A stretch of 45,622 nucleotides of DNA, from contig NZ_FNNQ01000019.1 in the NCBI RefSeq assembly GCF_900106775.1, positions 1 through 45,622 of the forward strand. The letters run 5' to 3'. Made by a program: the position numbers and the translations under genes. A model generated the notes under the pieces. That model was not told the DNA's origin, did not search any database, and worked only from the letters and a program-made list of their open reading frames with translations. Origin of the DNA: Marininema mesophilum. Its GTDB lineage: Bacteria > Bacillota > Bacilli > Thermoactinomycetales > DSM-45169. Positions within the stretch are counted from its first letter, which is position 1, and each line of letters starts with the position of its first letter. Below, in pieces: positions 7,711 through 15,515 of this stretch.

Positions 7711-9369
7711 TTACGCATGGGTAACGATAGGGAGAATCAACGGTTGCCGTTGTAACTTTTTGCTCAAGTACCGGTCCAGGCGCTGTGAGATTTCTGCCTT
7801 CCATCGATTTTGAGAGGTGATGTTGCGCTCTCGACAGGAGTCAAGTGTCTCCATGACGATGGTCCGCATATCATCGATCAGTTTTTCGGACTCTCTGACA
7901 TAGACGAAACCACGAGTGATAATCTCCGGTCCACCGCGTAGGATCGGTTTCTTGCGATCTACGGTAAGGAGGACAAGAACGAGTCCACTCTCTGCAAGCC
8001 GCTTTCGATCTTTTAGGACGATGCCAAAGTTATTTTCGACGCCACTTCCATCGACAACGGTAAGATCAAGGGGAATTTTTTCCCCACGTCGCCCTCGTTT
8101 CTGATTCAGATGAACGGTTTCCCCATTTTCAAGCACAAAGATGTTACGAGGGGCAATGCCCATTTCTTCAGCTAAGTGGGCATGAGCAACCTGCATCCGA
8201 TGCTCTCCGTGGATGGGGATAAAGTAGCGTGGCTGAATCAATTGCAACATGAGTTGTTGGTCAGTCTGACTACCATGCCCCGATGTATGAATATCCACTT
8301 CGGGGCCATAAATCACTTCAGCTCCTGCCCGGAAAAGACGGTCAATGGTCCGATATACCTTACGGGTATTACCAGGAATCGGGGCAGAAGAGAGGATGAC
8401 CGTATCACCAGGCAAAATTTCCACAGAAGGGTGAGACGCTGTAGAGATCCGGGCGAGGGCGGCCCGAGGCTCCCCTTGACTTCCTGTACAGAGAATGACC
8501 AATTGTTCTGGACGGTATTTTCGTATGTCCTTCGTATCGATCAACATCCCTTTTGGGATGGTGAGATGCCCAAGCTCCTCGCTGATACGAATGGCCTTGT
8601 CCATGCTAAAACCGAGAATAGCCACTTTACGGTCATTAACATGGGCGGCATCCACTACTTGTTGAAGGCGGTAAACATTGGATGCAAAGGTGGAGAAAAA
8701 AATCCGTCCCTTTGCTTTTTGAAATAAACGGTGGATTGACTCTCCAACCATTGCATCAGACGGGGTAGAACCTGTTCGCTCACTATTGGTACTGTCAGAG
8801 AGTAGAGCGAGTACGTTATCTTTACTGATTTGTGCAATCGCACCAAAGTCGACACCAGGTCCTGAGGGAGGAGTCATATCAAATTTAAAATCTCCTGTAT
8901 GGACGACGGCTCCTTCTGGTGTATGAACGACTACTCCTAGAGAATCAGGGATCGAGTGATTTGTACGGAAGAAGGAGATAGAGATGCGATTGAAACGGAC
9001 TATGGAGCGGTCATTCACTTCTTTAAGCTTTACATTACGCAGGAGTCCGTGTTCCTGAAGCGCAGAACGGGTAAGTCCAATTGAGAGTGGAGAACCAAAG
9101 ACAGGCACGTTAAGACGTGGAAGTACATATGGAAGAGCACCAATATGGTCTTCGTGTCCATGGGTAATAAAGATTCCCTTTACCATCTCCGTATGCTCCA
9201 CTAAATAACGAATATCTGGTAGGATCGATTCCACACCAGGATGATCATCGTCGGCAAATTTACGTCCACAATCGATAACGACGATTTCATCTTTGTAGCG
9301 TACGACGTACATGTTTTTTCCGATTTCTCCAAGGCCGCCCAGGGAGAAGACCGTTACGGAATCGTTCAA
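7711..9369 (-). CDS. rnjA: Ribonuclease J (RnjA-like)
   Basis: 552 residues. The start is TTG at 9369, because a perfect GGAGGTG lies 5 nt before it on the minus strand; upstream ATGs in the same frame add an unconserved tail. The metallo-beta-lactamase core has FSLGGLGEIGKN near the N terminus and the metal-binding ITHGHEDHIG (about residues 71-80). The beta-CASP region has TGSQGEPRAALARI and DIHTSGHGSQ, and a C-terminal domain follows. RNase J is a 5'-3' exonuclease/endonuclease for mRNA decay and 16S maturation. The sequence is closer in remembered motifs to B. subtilis RnjA than RnjB. It is divergent from prfC, an arrangement I do not recall from Bacillus. Confidence 0.93.
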   Translation of the reverse strand: MNDSVTVFSLGGLGEIGKNMYVVRYKDEIVVIDCGRKFADDDHPGVESILPDIRYLVEHTEMVKGIFITHGHEDHIGALPYVLPRLNVPVFGSPLSIGLTRSALQEHGLLRNVKLKEVNDRSIVRFNRISISFFRTNHSIPDSLGVVVHTPEGAVVHTGDFKFDMTPPSGPGVDFGAIAQISKDNVLALLSDSTNSERTGSTPSDAMVGESIHRLFQKAKGRIFFSTFASNVYRLQQVVDAAHVNDRKVAILGFSMDKAIRISEELGHLTIPKGMLIDTKDIRKYRPEQLVILCTGSQGEPRAALARISTASHPSVEILPGDTVILSSAPIPGNTRKVYRTIDRLFRAGAEVIYGPEVDIHTSGHGSQTDQQLMLQLIQPRYFIPIHGEHRMQVAHAHLAEEMGIAPRNIFVLENGETVHLNQKRGRRGEKIPLDLTVVDGSGVENNFGIVLKDRKRLAESGLVLVLLTVDRKKPILRGGPEIITRGFVYVRESEKLIDDMRTIVMETLDSCRERNITSQNRWKAEISQRLDRYLSKKLQRQPLILPIVTHA

Positions 9370-9604
9370 CTTTTCACCTCCAAAGAGAATGGTGTTGTGT
9401 ATTCTTAAGTTATTAGTCCAGTTGCCCCGTTTTGAAGGTAGGCAAGGATCATACCTTTGAAAGAATCTCATCGAAAATGAGGAGCTGGATATGTCAGGGG
9501 GAATGTAATTGATGAGATCAAAGAAAATATTTTTGCTGGACCATGGAATTTGCGATGATCATGCTTCATGGAGAAGAATAGCATACCGCGAGGGGGGACT
9601 CAAG

Positions 9605-9655
9605 CCCACTCTGGGTAGTTTTCTATAGAAAAGAAAGATGCCCAGTGAAAGTGGG
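9605..9655 (+). promoter_or_regulatory. Long structured hairpin in the prfC upstream region
   Basis: CCCACT (9605) pairs with AGTGGG (ends 9655), CTGGG with CCCAG, and an inner TTTTC/GAAAA stem closes on TATA. No T-run follows, so a terminator is unlikely. It lies in the roughly 330-bp rnjA-prfC gap, 45 bp before the prfC start. It could be a leader element or an operator. No clear promoter was located around it. Confidence 0.4.
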
Positions 9656-9700
9656 TGTGGTATAGTGAATGGTAGATTTTGCAATGGAAAGGGTCGTACT

Positions 9701-11278
9701 ATGGGACGTTATACGGAACAAGTCGAAAAAAGACGTACATTTGCTATTATTTCCCATCCTGACGCAGGTAAAACGACACTGACAGAAAAACTCCTTCTTT
9801 TCGGAGGAGCGATTCGTGAAGCAGGGTCAGTAAAGGGGAGAAAAGCAAATAAACACGCTGCATCGGACTGGATGGAGATTGAGAAACAACGGGGAATTTC
9901 TGTAACCTCCAGTGTATTGGAATTTCGTTATCAGGGATGCCATATCAATATCTTGGATACTCCTGGTCACCAGGATTTTAGTGAAGATACTTATCGCACC
10001 TTGGCGGCGGCAGATAGCGCGGTGATGTTGATCGACTGTGCTAAGGGTGTAGAACCCCAGACGATCAAGCTATTTGAAGCTTGTCGTATGCGGGGAATCC
10101 CTGTATTCACCTTTGTTAACAAACTGGACCGGCAAGGGAAGGATCCTTTAGAGCTACTCGAGGAGATCGAAGAGGTTCTCGGCATGCGCTCTTGTCCAAT
10201 GAACTGGCCTGTGGGCATGGGCGCTGATTTTTGTGGGGTATATGATCGGGAGCATCGACGGATTCATCGCTATGAGCGTGGGCAAGATTCCTATGTCCTG
10301 GAGACAGATGGGGCGGATGATGGGCGAATCCGCGAGGATGTTGGGGATGTTTTAGCGGATCGGCTCGCAGAAGAGATCGAGCTCTTGGATGTTGCAGGCG
10401 ACCCCTTTGATATGGATGCGATCTGGGCAGGAAAGCTAACTCCAGTCTTTTTTGGGAGTGCAGTTACCAACTTTGGTGTGGAGCCTTTCTTGGAGTCGTT
10501 CCTTGATATAGCTCCTGCACCAGGGGCACGTGAATCCGATCAGGGTTCTGTGGAACCTGACCAGGAGAAGTTTTCGGGATTTGTATTTAAGATCCAGGCC
10601 AATATGAACCCTGCTCATCGCGATCGAATTGCTTTCCTTCGTATTTGTTCTGGAAGGTACGAGCGAGGAATGGCGGTCAACCATGTGCGTACGGGTAAAT
10701 CGATCAAGCTAGCGCTTCCGCAACAATTTATGGCTCAGGACCGTTCAGCGGTGGAAGAGGCTTACGCAGGTGATGTAGTTGGTCTCTTTGATACAGGGAA
10801 CTTCCAGGTGGGGGATACCCTCTGTGAAGGAGGGAAGTTCCGTTTTGAGCGCTTGCCTCAGTTCCCGCCAGAACACTTTATCCGTCTGACCAATAAAAAT
10901 GCGATGCGGTATAAGCAGTTCCAAAAGGGAATTAACCAGCTCGTCGAAGAGGGTGCGATTCAGCTGTATCACACATTTATGGAAGGAATCGACGAGCTTT
11001 ATATCGGTGCAGTTGGTGAACTGCAGTTTCAAGTGTTCGAACATCGGATGAAGGGGGAGTATAACGTCGATCTCATTATGGATCGGCTCCCCTTTCGATT
11101 TGCCCGCTGGGTATCTGGTGAGGTAAGTGATCCATCCCGTCTTGTCTATCGGGGACATACGCGCTGTGTAAAGGACTCAAGAGACCGGCTCGTGGTACTC
11201 TTTACCTCCGAATTTTACCTGTCTACATTGGAACAGGATCATCCTGATTTAACGTTTTTAAAGTTGGCGGATGGATGA
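9701..11278 (+). CDS. prfC: Peptide chain release factor 3 (RF3 GTPase)
   Basis: 525 residues from ATG 9701; an upstream in-frame ATG at 9638 adds a non-conserved stretch that lies in the hairpin. It is a translational GTPase that recycles RF1/RF2 from the ribosome. G1 is SHPDAGKTTLTEK, the switch II/G3 region is LDTPGHQDFSEDTYRTL and G4 is NKLDR. The RF3-specific C-terminal part includes TNKNAMRYKQFQKGINQLVEEGA and GELQFQVFEHRMKGEYNV. AAAGGG precedes the ATG. RF3 is not universal in Firmicutes; its place beside RNase J may be an addition relative to Bacillus. The gene ends at an imperfect terminator. Confidence 0.93.
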   Translation: MGRYTEQVEKRRTFAIISHPDAGKTTLTEKLLLFGGAIREAGSVKGRKANKHAASDWMEIEKQRGISVTSSVLEFRYQGCHINILDTPGHQDFSEDTYRTLAAADSAVMLIDCAKGVEPQTIKLFEACRMRGIPVFTFVNKLDRQGKDPLELLEEIEEVLGMRSCPMNWPVGMGADFCGVYDREHRRIHRYERGQDSYVLETDGADDGRIREDVGDVLADRLAEEIELLDVAGDPFDMDAIWAGKLTPVFFGSAVTNFGVEPFLESFLDIAPAPGARESDQGSVEPDQEKFSGFVFKIQANMNPAHRDRIAFLRICSGRYERGMAVNHVRTGKSIKLALPQQFMAQDRSAVEEAYAGDVVGLFDTGNFQVGDTLCEGGKFRFERLPQFPPEHFIRLTNKNAMRYKQFQKGINQLVEEGAIQLYHTFMEGIDELYIGAVGELQFQVFEHRMKGEYNVDLIMDRLPFRFARWVSGEVSDPSRLVYRGHTRCVKDSRDRLVVLFTSEFYLSTLEQDHPDLTFLKLADG

Positions 11279-11302
11279 TAATCGAAGAGTGGGTCTAAAT
11301 TA

Positions 11303-11346
11303 TAAGGCTGGAACGGGAGAGAAGGATGTACCGTTTCAGTCTTTTT
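11303..11346 (+). terminator. Intrinsic terminator after prfC
   Basis: AAGGCTGGAACGG pairs through G-U wobbles with CCGTTTCAGTCTT, followed by TTT. Confidence 0.65.
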
Positions 11347-11430
11347 AGTGTTGTATTCACCTAGTGAATGATGGGCGACGATACATACCTTTATCTGAAG
11401 AAAGTGATGTCGCTTGTTTATTGTTTTTAA

Positions 11431-11459
11431 TTGAAATTGGAAACCATTTCTTGTATAGT
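11431..11459 (+). promoter_or_regulatory. Orphan sigma-A-like promoter
   Basis: The -35 is TTGAAA (11431-11436), the spacer is 17 bp and the -10 is TATAGT (11454-11459). No ORF follows; a hairpin with T residues ends at 11536, and the next gene (acuC) is on the other strand. Confidence 0.5.
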
Positions 11460-11465
11460 GTTATG

Positions 11466-11536
11466 CGCATATAGGAAGCTTTGCCCATTATATCCCGTTA
11501 TGTTAAAGCCAGCCGGTTACAACCAGGCTGGCTTTT
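11466..11536 (+). ncRNA. Candidate small RNA between prfC and acuC
   Basis: The stretch of about 70 nt is bounded by the promoter at 11431-11459 and the hairpin AAAGCCAGCC / GGCTGGCTTTT (11505-11536). It has no open reading frame with a ribosome site. Transcribed toward acuC, it would end 10 bp before the acuC 3' end. It may equally be just a spurious promoter plus the acuC terminator. Confidence 0.3.
11505..11536. terminator. Bidirectional hairpin at the acuC 3' end
   Basis: AAAGCCAGCC is separated by 11 nt from GGCTGGCTTT. A short T-run follows on the plus strand and CTTTAAC on the minus strand. Probably the acuC terminator. Confidence 0.65.
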
Positions 11537-11546
11537 GTGATGAGTA

Positions 11547-12695
11547 TCAAGAAAAATATTGCATCGCTTGATCCACAATCAAGGAGTTCTTTTTTGTAAT
11601 CCGGTCGCGATTGGGGATTGGGCGAAAAAGATCTTTCTTATCATGAAGGGTGGTAGGAAGGTCTTCAGGGCCTACTTTTCCCCATCGATCTATCCATTTT
11701 TTGGGGATATCAGTCTCGCCAAGAGGTTGATGTGAAAGTTCAGCCCATAGATAGGTCCAGGCTCGGGGAACGACACGCCAGATGTCATAACCCCCTCCAC
11801 CGACAGCGACTAAGCGACCCTCGCAATGTTCATGGGCCAGCTCATGGATGAGGCGTGGAATCTCCTGAAAGATATCCATGGTACCGGCAAGGTGCGTAAG
11901 TGGATCGTATCGGTGCGCATCACAACCATTTTGAGAAATGATAATATCTGGCTTAAAAGAACGGGTGACAGCGGGCAGTACCCGATGGAGTGCCTCGATA
12001 AATGAGTCATTCTCTGTATATGCCTCCAATGGAATATTGACCGTGGTTCCGAGTCCTGCTTTTTTTCCACGTTCATAGACATCGCCCGTTCCAGGGAAGA
12101 GAGAACGTCCGGTTTCATGAATGGAAAGGGACATCACATTGGGATCCTCGTAAAAGGACCATTGAACACCATCACCGTGATGGGCATCGGTGTCAATATA
12201 CATGACCCGTGCATCATAGTGCTTTCGTAACCAAGCGATGGCTACAGAGGCGTCATTATAGATACAAAAACCGGATACACGGTCTTTTAGTCCATGGTGT
12301 AGACCACCAGCGAGGTTCAGTGCATGATTGGCACGACCGGACATGACAGCTTCTGCGGCTATGAGCGTTCCGCCAACGACTAGAGCAGCGGTTTCATGCA
12401 TACCAGGGAATACGGGGTTATCCCGGGTGCAAAGGCCGTATTCTTCTAGTTGCTCTTGGGTCCGTTTACGTGTGTGGGCATGTTTAATTACGTCAATAAA
12501 GGTAGGGTCATGGGCGAGGGCTAATTCTTCATCTGTAGCCATTCGCGGAGGAAGGGTGTCGGATTCATCAAGCAAACCGAAGGATTGGATCATATCCAAG
12601 GTGAGTTGCAACCGTTGATTATTGAAGGGATGGGTCTCACTAAATCGATATTTAAGAAAATCATCACTAGTGATCATTAGTACACGGTTATTCAT
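11547..12695 (-). CDS. acuC: Acetoin utilization protein AcuC, histone-deacetylase family
   Basis: 382 residues, a class I/II HDAC-fold zinc amidohydrolase. Motifs in order: ETHPFNNQRL near the N terminus, LAGGLHHGLKD (catalytic His pair, about residues 133-143), YIDTDAHHGDGVQ (zinc ligands), GTGDVYERG, and GGGGYD. In Bacillus AcuC deacetylates and reactivates acetyl-CoA synthetase AcsA. Here it lies divergent from acsA, which fits that role, but acuA and acuB, its usual partners, are not in this locus. A GAAGGA site precedes the ATG, which lies 12 bp after the small upstream ORF, so the two genes are probably translated from one message. Confidence 0.93.
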   Translation of the reverse strand: MNNRVLMITSDDFLKYRFSETHPFNNQRLQLTLDMIQSFGLLDESDTLPPRMATDEELALAHDPTFIDVIKHAHTRKRTQEQLEEYGLCTRDNPVFPGMHETAALVVGGTLIAAEAVMSGRANHALNLAGGLHHGLKDRVSGFCIYNDASVAIAWLRKHYDARVMYIDTDAHHGDGVQWSFYEDPNVMSLSIHETGRSLFPGTGDVYERGKKAGLGTTVNIPLEAYTENDSFIEALHRVLPAVTRSFKPDIIISQNGCDAHRYDPLTHLAGTMDIFQEIPRLIHELAHEHCEGRLVAVGGGGYDIWRVVPRAWTYLWAELSHQPLGETDIPKKWIDRWGKVGPEDLPTTLHDKKDLFRPIPNRDRITKKNSLIVDQAMQYFS

Positions 12696-12707
12696 CGAAG
12701 TTGTCCT

Positions 12708-12890
12708 TCAGCTCCTCTTCCGTTTGTGGCCAACGTACTTGATGGCCAGCGGACTAAATTCCTTTATGAGATCACGCAGGTCCATGGCTTGAACTCGAAA
12801 AATGAGACGTAGAAGGTGATGCGCCTCACGCTTAATAAGCAGGCTATGGATATTGGAATGGTTTTTACCGAAATTAAGGTATAGTTCCAT
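12708..12890 (-). CDS. Hypothetical 60-residue protein upstream of acuC
   Basis: Not recognised. The ATG at 12890 has GAGG 5 nt before it and a matching promoter about 100 bp upstream on the same strand; the stop lies 12 bp before acuC. The product (MELYLNFGKNHSNIHSLLIK...) is basic, with His/Arg-rich stretches and a KRKRS end. It occupies the place of acuB but shows no CBS or ACT features. It could be a remnant, a leader peptide or a true small protein. Confidence 0.5.
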   Translation of the reverse strand: MELYLNFGKNHSNIHSLLIKREAHHLLRLIFRVQAMDLRDLIKEFSPLAIKYVGHKRKRS

Positions 12891-12990
12891 TTTATCCTCA
12901 ACGATGACATGAAGTTAGTTGACTTGGGTGATCTGCACTCGACGTGTCCCCCTTGAATAGCAATTTCATAATGACATGGTTTTATACATC

Positions 12991-13019
12991 ATTATAGGTG
13001 GGGGTAGATAGATCGGCAA
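12991..13019 (-). promoter_or_regulatory. Promoter of the ORF60-acuC operon
   Basis: On the minus strand the -35 is TTGCCG (13019-13014), the spacer is 17 bp and the -10 is TATAAT (12996-12991). It gives a leader of about 95 nt. Confidence 0.65.
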
Positions 13020-13057
13020 ATCCCACCTTATAATGGATGTGTGCACTTTCCGGGTCT

Positions 13058-13067
13058 GTGTTATAAT
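13058..13067 (+). promoter_or_regulatory. Extended -10 promoter of acsA
   Basis: TG-T-TATAAT (13058/59-13067) is an extended -10. No good -35 is present at 16-18 bp. Another TATAAT lies at 13029-13034. The start of transcription would be near 13074, leaving a leader of about 105 nt. Confidence 0.55.
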
Positions 13068-13077
13068 TTTGATGTAT

Positions 13078-13094
13078 TATGAATCCGCTTACAG
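13078..13094. promoter_or_regulatory. CcpA operator (cre) at the acsA promoter
   Basis: On the minus strand CTGTAAGCGGATTCATA fits the published cre pattern WTGNAARCGNWWWCAWW at 16 of 17 positions. It sits about +5 to +20 from the likely acsA start, the position expected for CcpA roadblock repression, which is how acsA is controlled in Bacillus. Confidence 0.65.
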
Positions 13095-13180
13095 GGAGTT
13101 TTAGTAGAAAGAAAGAAGAATAGATATTCTTCGGGTGGCTATTCTATGGGATTTTATAAAGTTAAGGGAGGCGTCCGAAA

Positions 13181-14899
13181 ATGAAAACCACTGAACTCAT
13201 TGATATTATGACGAAGGGCCATAATATGGAATCCTATGATCGTGCTTATGCATCGTATCAATGGGAGGAAGTTGAAAAATCTTTCTCCTGGTATGAGACA
13301 GGGAAGGTAAATGCGGCCTATGAAGCGATTGACCGCCATGTTGAATCAGGCCGGGGGGATCATACCGCACTACTCTATTCGGACCCCAATCGGACAGATC
13401 AGTATACCTTCCGTGAAATGAAGGAAGAATCAGATAAATTTGGTAATCTATTAAAAAAATTAGGGATTAATAAAGGGGAACGCGTCTTTATTTTTATGCC
13501 TCGTTCGCCAGAACTCTATTTTAGTTTCCTTGGTATTTTGAAGGTGGGAGCTATTGCGGGTCCCCTCTTTGAAGCGTTTATGGAAGGGGCAGTACGGGAT
13601 CGTTTGGAAGATAGTGAAGCGGTTGCTCTGGTTACAACACCTACACTACTATCTAGAGTCCCCTACAAAGAATTATCTGCGTTAAAGCATATTATTCTTG
13701 TTGGCGGCGAAGCGGATGAGCAGAATGGTTTCTATAGCTTTGAAAAGGAAATGGCCTCCGCCTCAAGTGAGTTGGACATTGAATGGGTGGATCGCGAAGA
13801 TGGTATGTTGATGCACTATACATCAGGATCCACAGGAAAACCCAAGGGTGTTTTTCATGTTCACAATGCTATGCTACAACATTATCAAACAGGGAAATGG
13901 GTTCTGGATTTAAAAGAAGATGATATCTATTGGTGCACCGCCGATCCTGGTTGGGTGACGGGAACAGCTTACGGCATCTTTGCACCCTGGCTCAACGGTG
14001 TGACCAATGTGATCCGGGGTGGCCGATTTAGTCCTGAAGATTGGTACCAGACTCTAGAGAAGAATGGAGTGACGGTCTGGTATAGTGCACCTACCGCTTT
14101 CCGTATGTTAATGGGAGCAGGTGAGGCCCCAGTAAAACAGGCAGACTTGTCGAAGTTACGCCATGTGCTTAGTGTGGGAGAGCCGCTAAACCCTGAAGTA
14201 GTACGGTGGGGGATGAAGGTATTTAATAAACGAATCCATGATAATTGGTGGATGACGGAGACAGGTGGAATTCTGATCACTAATTATCCTGCCATGGAAA
14301 TCAAGCCAGGTTCGATGGGGAAACCGTTCCCTGGTATTGAAGCGGCTATCATCGATGATCAAGGAAATGAACTCCCGCCAATGCAGATGGGGAACTTAGC
14401 GATTCGTACCCCTTGGCCTTCACTGATGCGCAAGATCTGGAAAAATGAAGGGAAGTTTGATGAGTACTTCCGTATCAAGGGTTGGTATATCTCTGGGGAT
14501 TCTGCTTATCAGGATGAGGATGGCTACTTCTGGTTCCAGGGCCGGATTGATGATGTAATCAACACATCGGGAGAGCGGGTAGGTCCCTTTGAAGTGGAGA
14601 GTAAACTGGTTGAGCATCCAGCAGTAGCTGAAGCGGGTGTGATTGGGAAACCGGACCCGGTGCGGGGTGAAATTATCAAAGCCTTTATTTCCCTACGAAA
14701 GGGTCATGGAGCATCCGATAATCTGAAAGAAGAGATTCGATCCTTTGTCAAGGAAGGTCTCGCAGCCCATGCTGCACCGAGGGAGATTGAATTTATAGAT
14801 AGGCTCCCTAAGACTCGGTCAGGGAAGATCATGCGCCGTGTTTTAAAAGCCTGGGAATTGGATCTACCAACAGGAGATCTTTCTACGATGGAAGATTAA
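13181..14899 (+). CDS. acsA: Acetyl-CoA synthetase (AMP-forming), AcsA
   Basis: 572 residues, the compact Bacillus AcsA length. It activates acetate to acetyl-AMP and then acetyl-CoA in the cytoplasm. Core motifs: LMHYTSGSTGKPKGVFHVH (P-loop-like ATP motif, about residues 207-225), WWMTETGG, the hinge YWFQGRIDDVINTSGERV, and the C-terminal PKTRSGKIMRRVL with the catalytic lysine that acetylation silences in this family. AAGGGAGG precedes the ATG with 9 nt. Expression is likely CcpA-controlled through the cre at 13078. It is divergent from acuC, whose deacetylase product would reactivate this enzyme. A terminator follows at once. Confidence 0.95.
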   Translation: MKTTELIDIMTKGHNMESYDRAYASYQWEEVEKSFSWYETGKVNAAYEAIDRHVESGRGDHTALLYSDPNRTDQYTFREMKEESDKFGNLLKKLGINKGERVFIFMPRSPELYFSFLGILKVGAIAGPLFEAFMEGAVRDRLEDSEAVALVTTPTLLSRVPYKELSALKHIILVGGEADEQNGFYSFEKEMASASSELDIEWVDREDGMLMHYTSGSTGKPKGVFHVHNAMLQHYQTGKWVLDLKEDDIYWCTADPGWVTGTAYGIFAPWLNGVTNVIRGGRFSPEDWYQTLEKNGVTVWYSAPTAFRMLMGAGEAPVKQADLSKLRHVLSVGEPLNPEVVRWGMKVFNKRIHDNWWMTETGGILITNYPAMEIKPGSMGKPFPGIEAAIIDDQGNELPPMQMGNLAIRTPWPSLMRKIWKNEGKFDEYFRIKGWYISGDSAYQDEDGYFWFQGRIDDVINTSGERVGPFEVESKLVEHPAVAEAGVIGKPDPVRGEIIKAFISLRKGHGASDNLKEEIRSFVKEGLAAHAAPREIEFIDRLPKTRSGKIMRRVLKAWELDLPTGDLSTMED

Positions 14900-14906
14900 T
14901 GAACAG

Positions 14907-14937
14907 AATGGCGGGCGATGGCCCGTCATTTGTTTTT
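14907..14937 (+). terminator. Intrinsic terminator between acsA and the GNAT gene
   Basis: AATGGCGGGC pairs (one G-U) with GCCCGTCATT around GATG, followed by TGTTTTT. Its presence argues against the ATG at 14899 being the start of the next gene. Confidence 0.8.
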
Positions 14938-14955
14938 AAAAGGGGGGGAGGAGTC

Positions 14956-15495
14956 GTGGGTGTGATTTATCATCTGCTTGAAGTGGATCAAGTGGTTGAA
15001 TTAGTCTCTTTCCTCAGCGGGAGTGAGTGGCCGTATCATGAAAAGCCCTTTTTAAGTGAGCAAGATGTGCGAGCATCCTGGGAGAAGGAGTTATACAGTG
15101 GAGTAGGCAAAGAATCTTACCTGATGATGGAAAGGGGAGTCCCGGTTGGATTTCTACGCCTTTTTGACTTAACGGATTCCACCGCATTATTTGATATTCG
15201 TATTGCTTCCAATGCGAGAGGGAGGGGACTTGGAAAGAAAGGGGTTAACTGGTTGACCGAGCACCTATTCTGTAGTCATGGCCATATTGAGCGCATTGAA
15301 GCCTATACAAGAGTAGATAACGAAGGGATGCGTCGTACGCTACTCCGTTGTGGATATGTAATGGAGGGATATCATCGACGTTCCTGGTCACATCCAAGGG
15401 GTTTGTGTGACTCGGTTGCTTATGCGATGCTACGAACGGATTGGGAAACTGGCAAAATGACACCGGTTCCCTTGGATGAGTTTATGAGATTTTGA
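14956..15495 (+). CDS. GNAT-family N-acetyltransferase
   Basis: 179 residues from GTG 14956, which follows GGGGGGAGG by 5-7 nt. An in-frame ATG at 14899 overlaps the acsA stop but would read through the terminator hairpin. The acetyl-CoA-binding motif A is IRIASNARGRGLGKKGVNWL (about residues 88-107), and the RIEAYTRVDNEGMRRTLLRCGYVMEGYHRR segment is like RimJ/RimL-type acetyltransferases. The substrate is unknown. It is not similar in remembered sequence to AcuA, the AcsA acetyltransferase, yet it lies right after acsA, so a role in AcsA acetylation is possible but unproven. Confidence 0.8.
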   Translation: MGVIYHLLEVDQVVELVSFLSGSEWPYHEKPFLSEQDVRASWEKELYSGVGKESYLMMERGVPVGFLRLFDLTDSTALFDIRIASNARGRGLGKKGVNWLTEHLFCSHGHIERIEAYTRVDNEGMRRTLLRCGYVMEGYHRRSWSHPRGLCDSVAYAMLRTDWETGKMTPVPLDEFMRF

Positions 15496-15515
15496 TGGGA
15501 ATCCGCTAGGAAATT

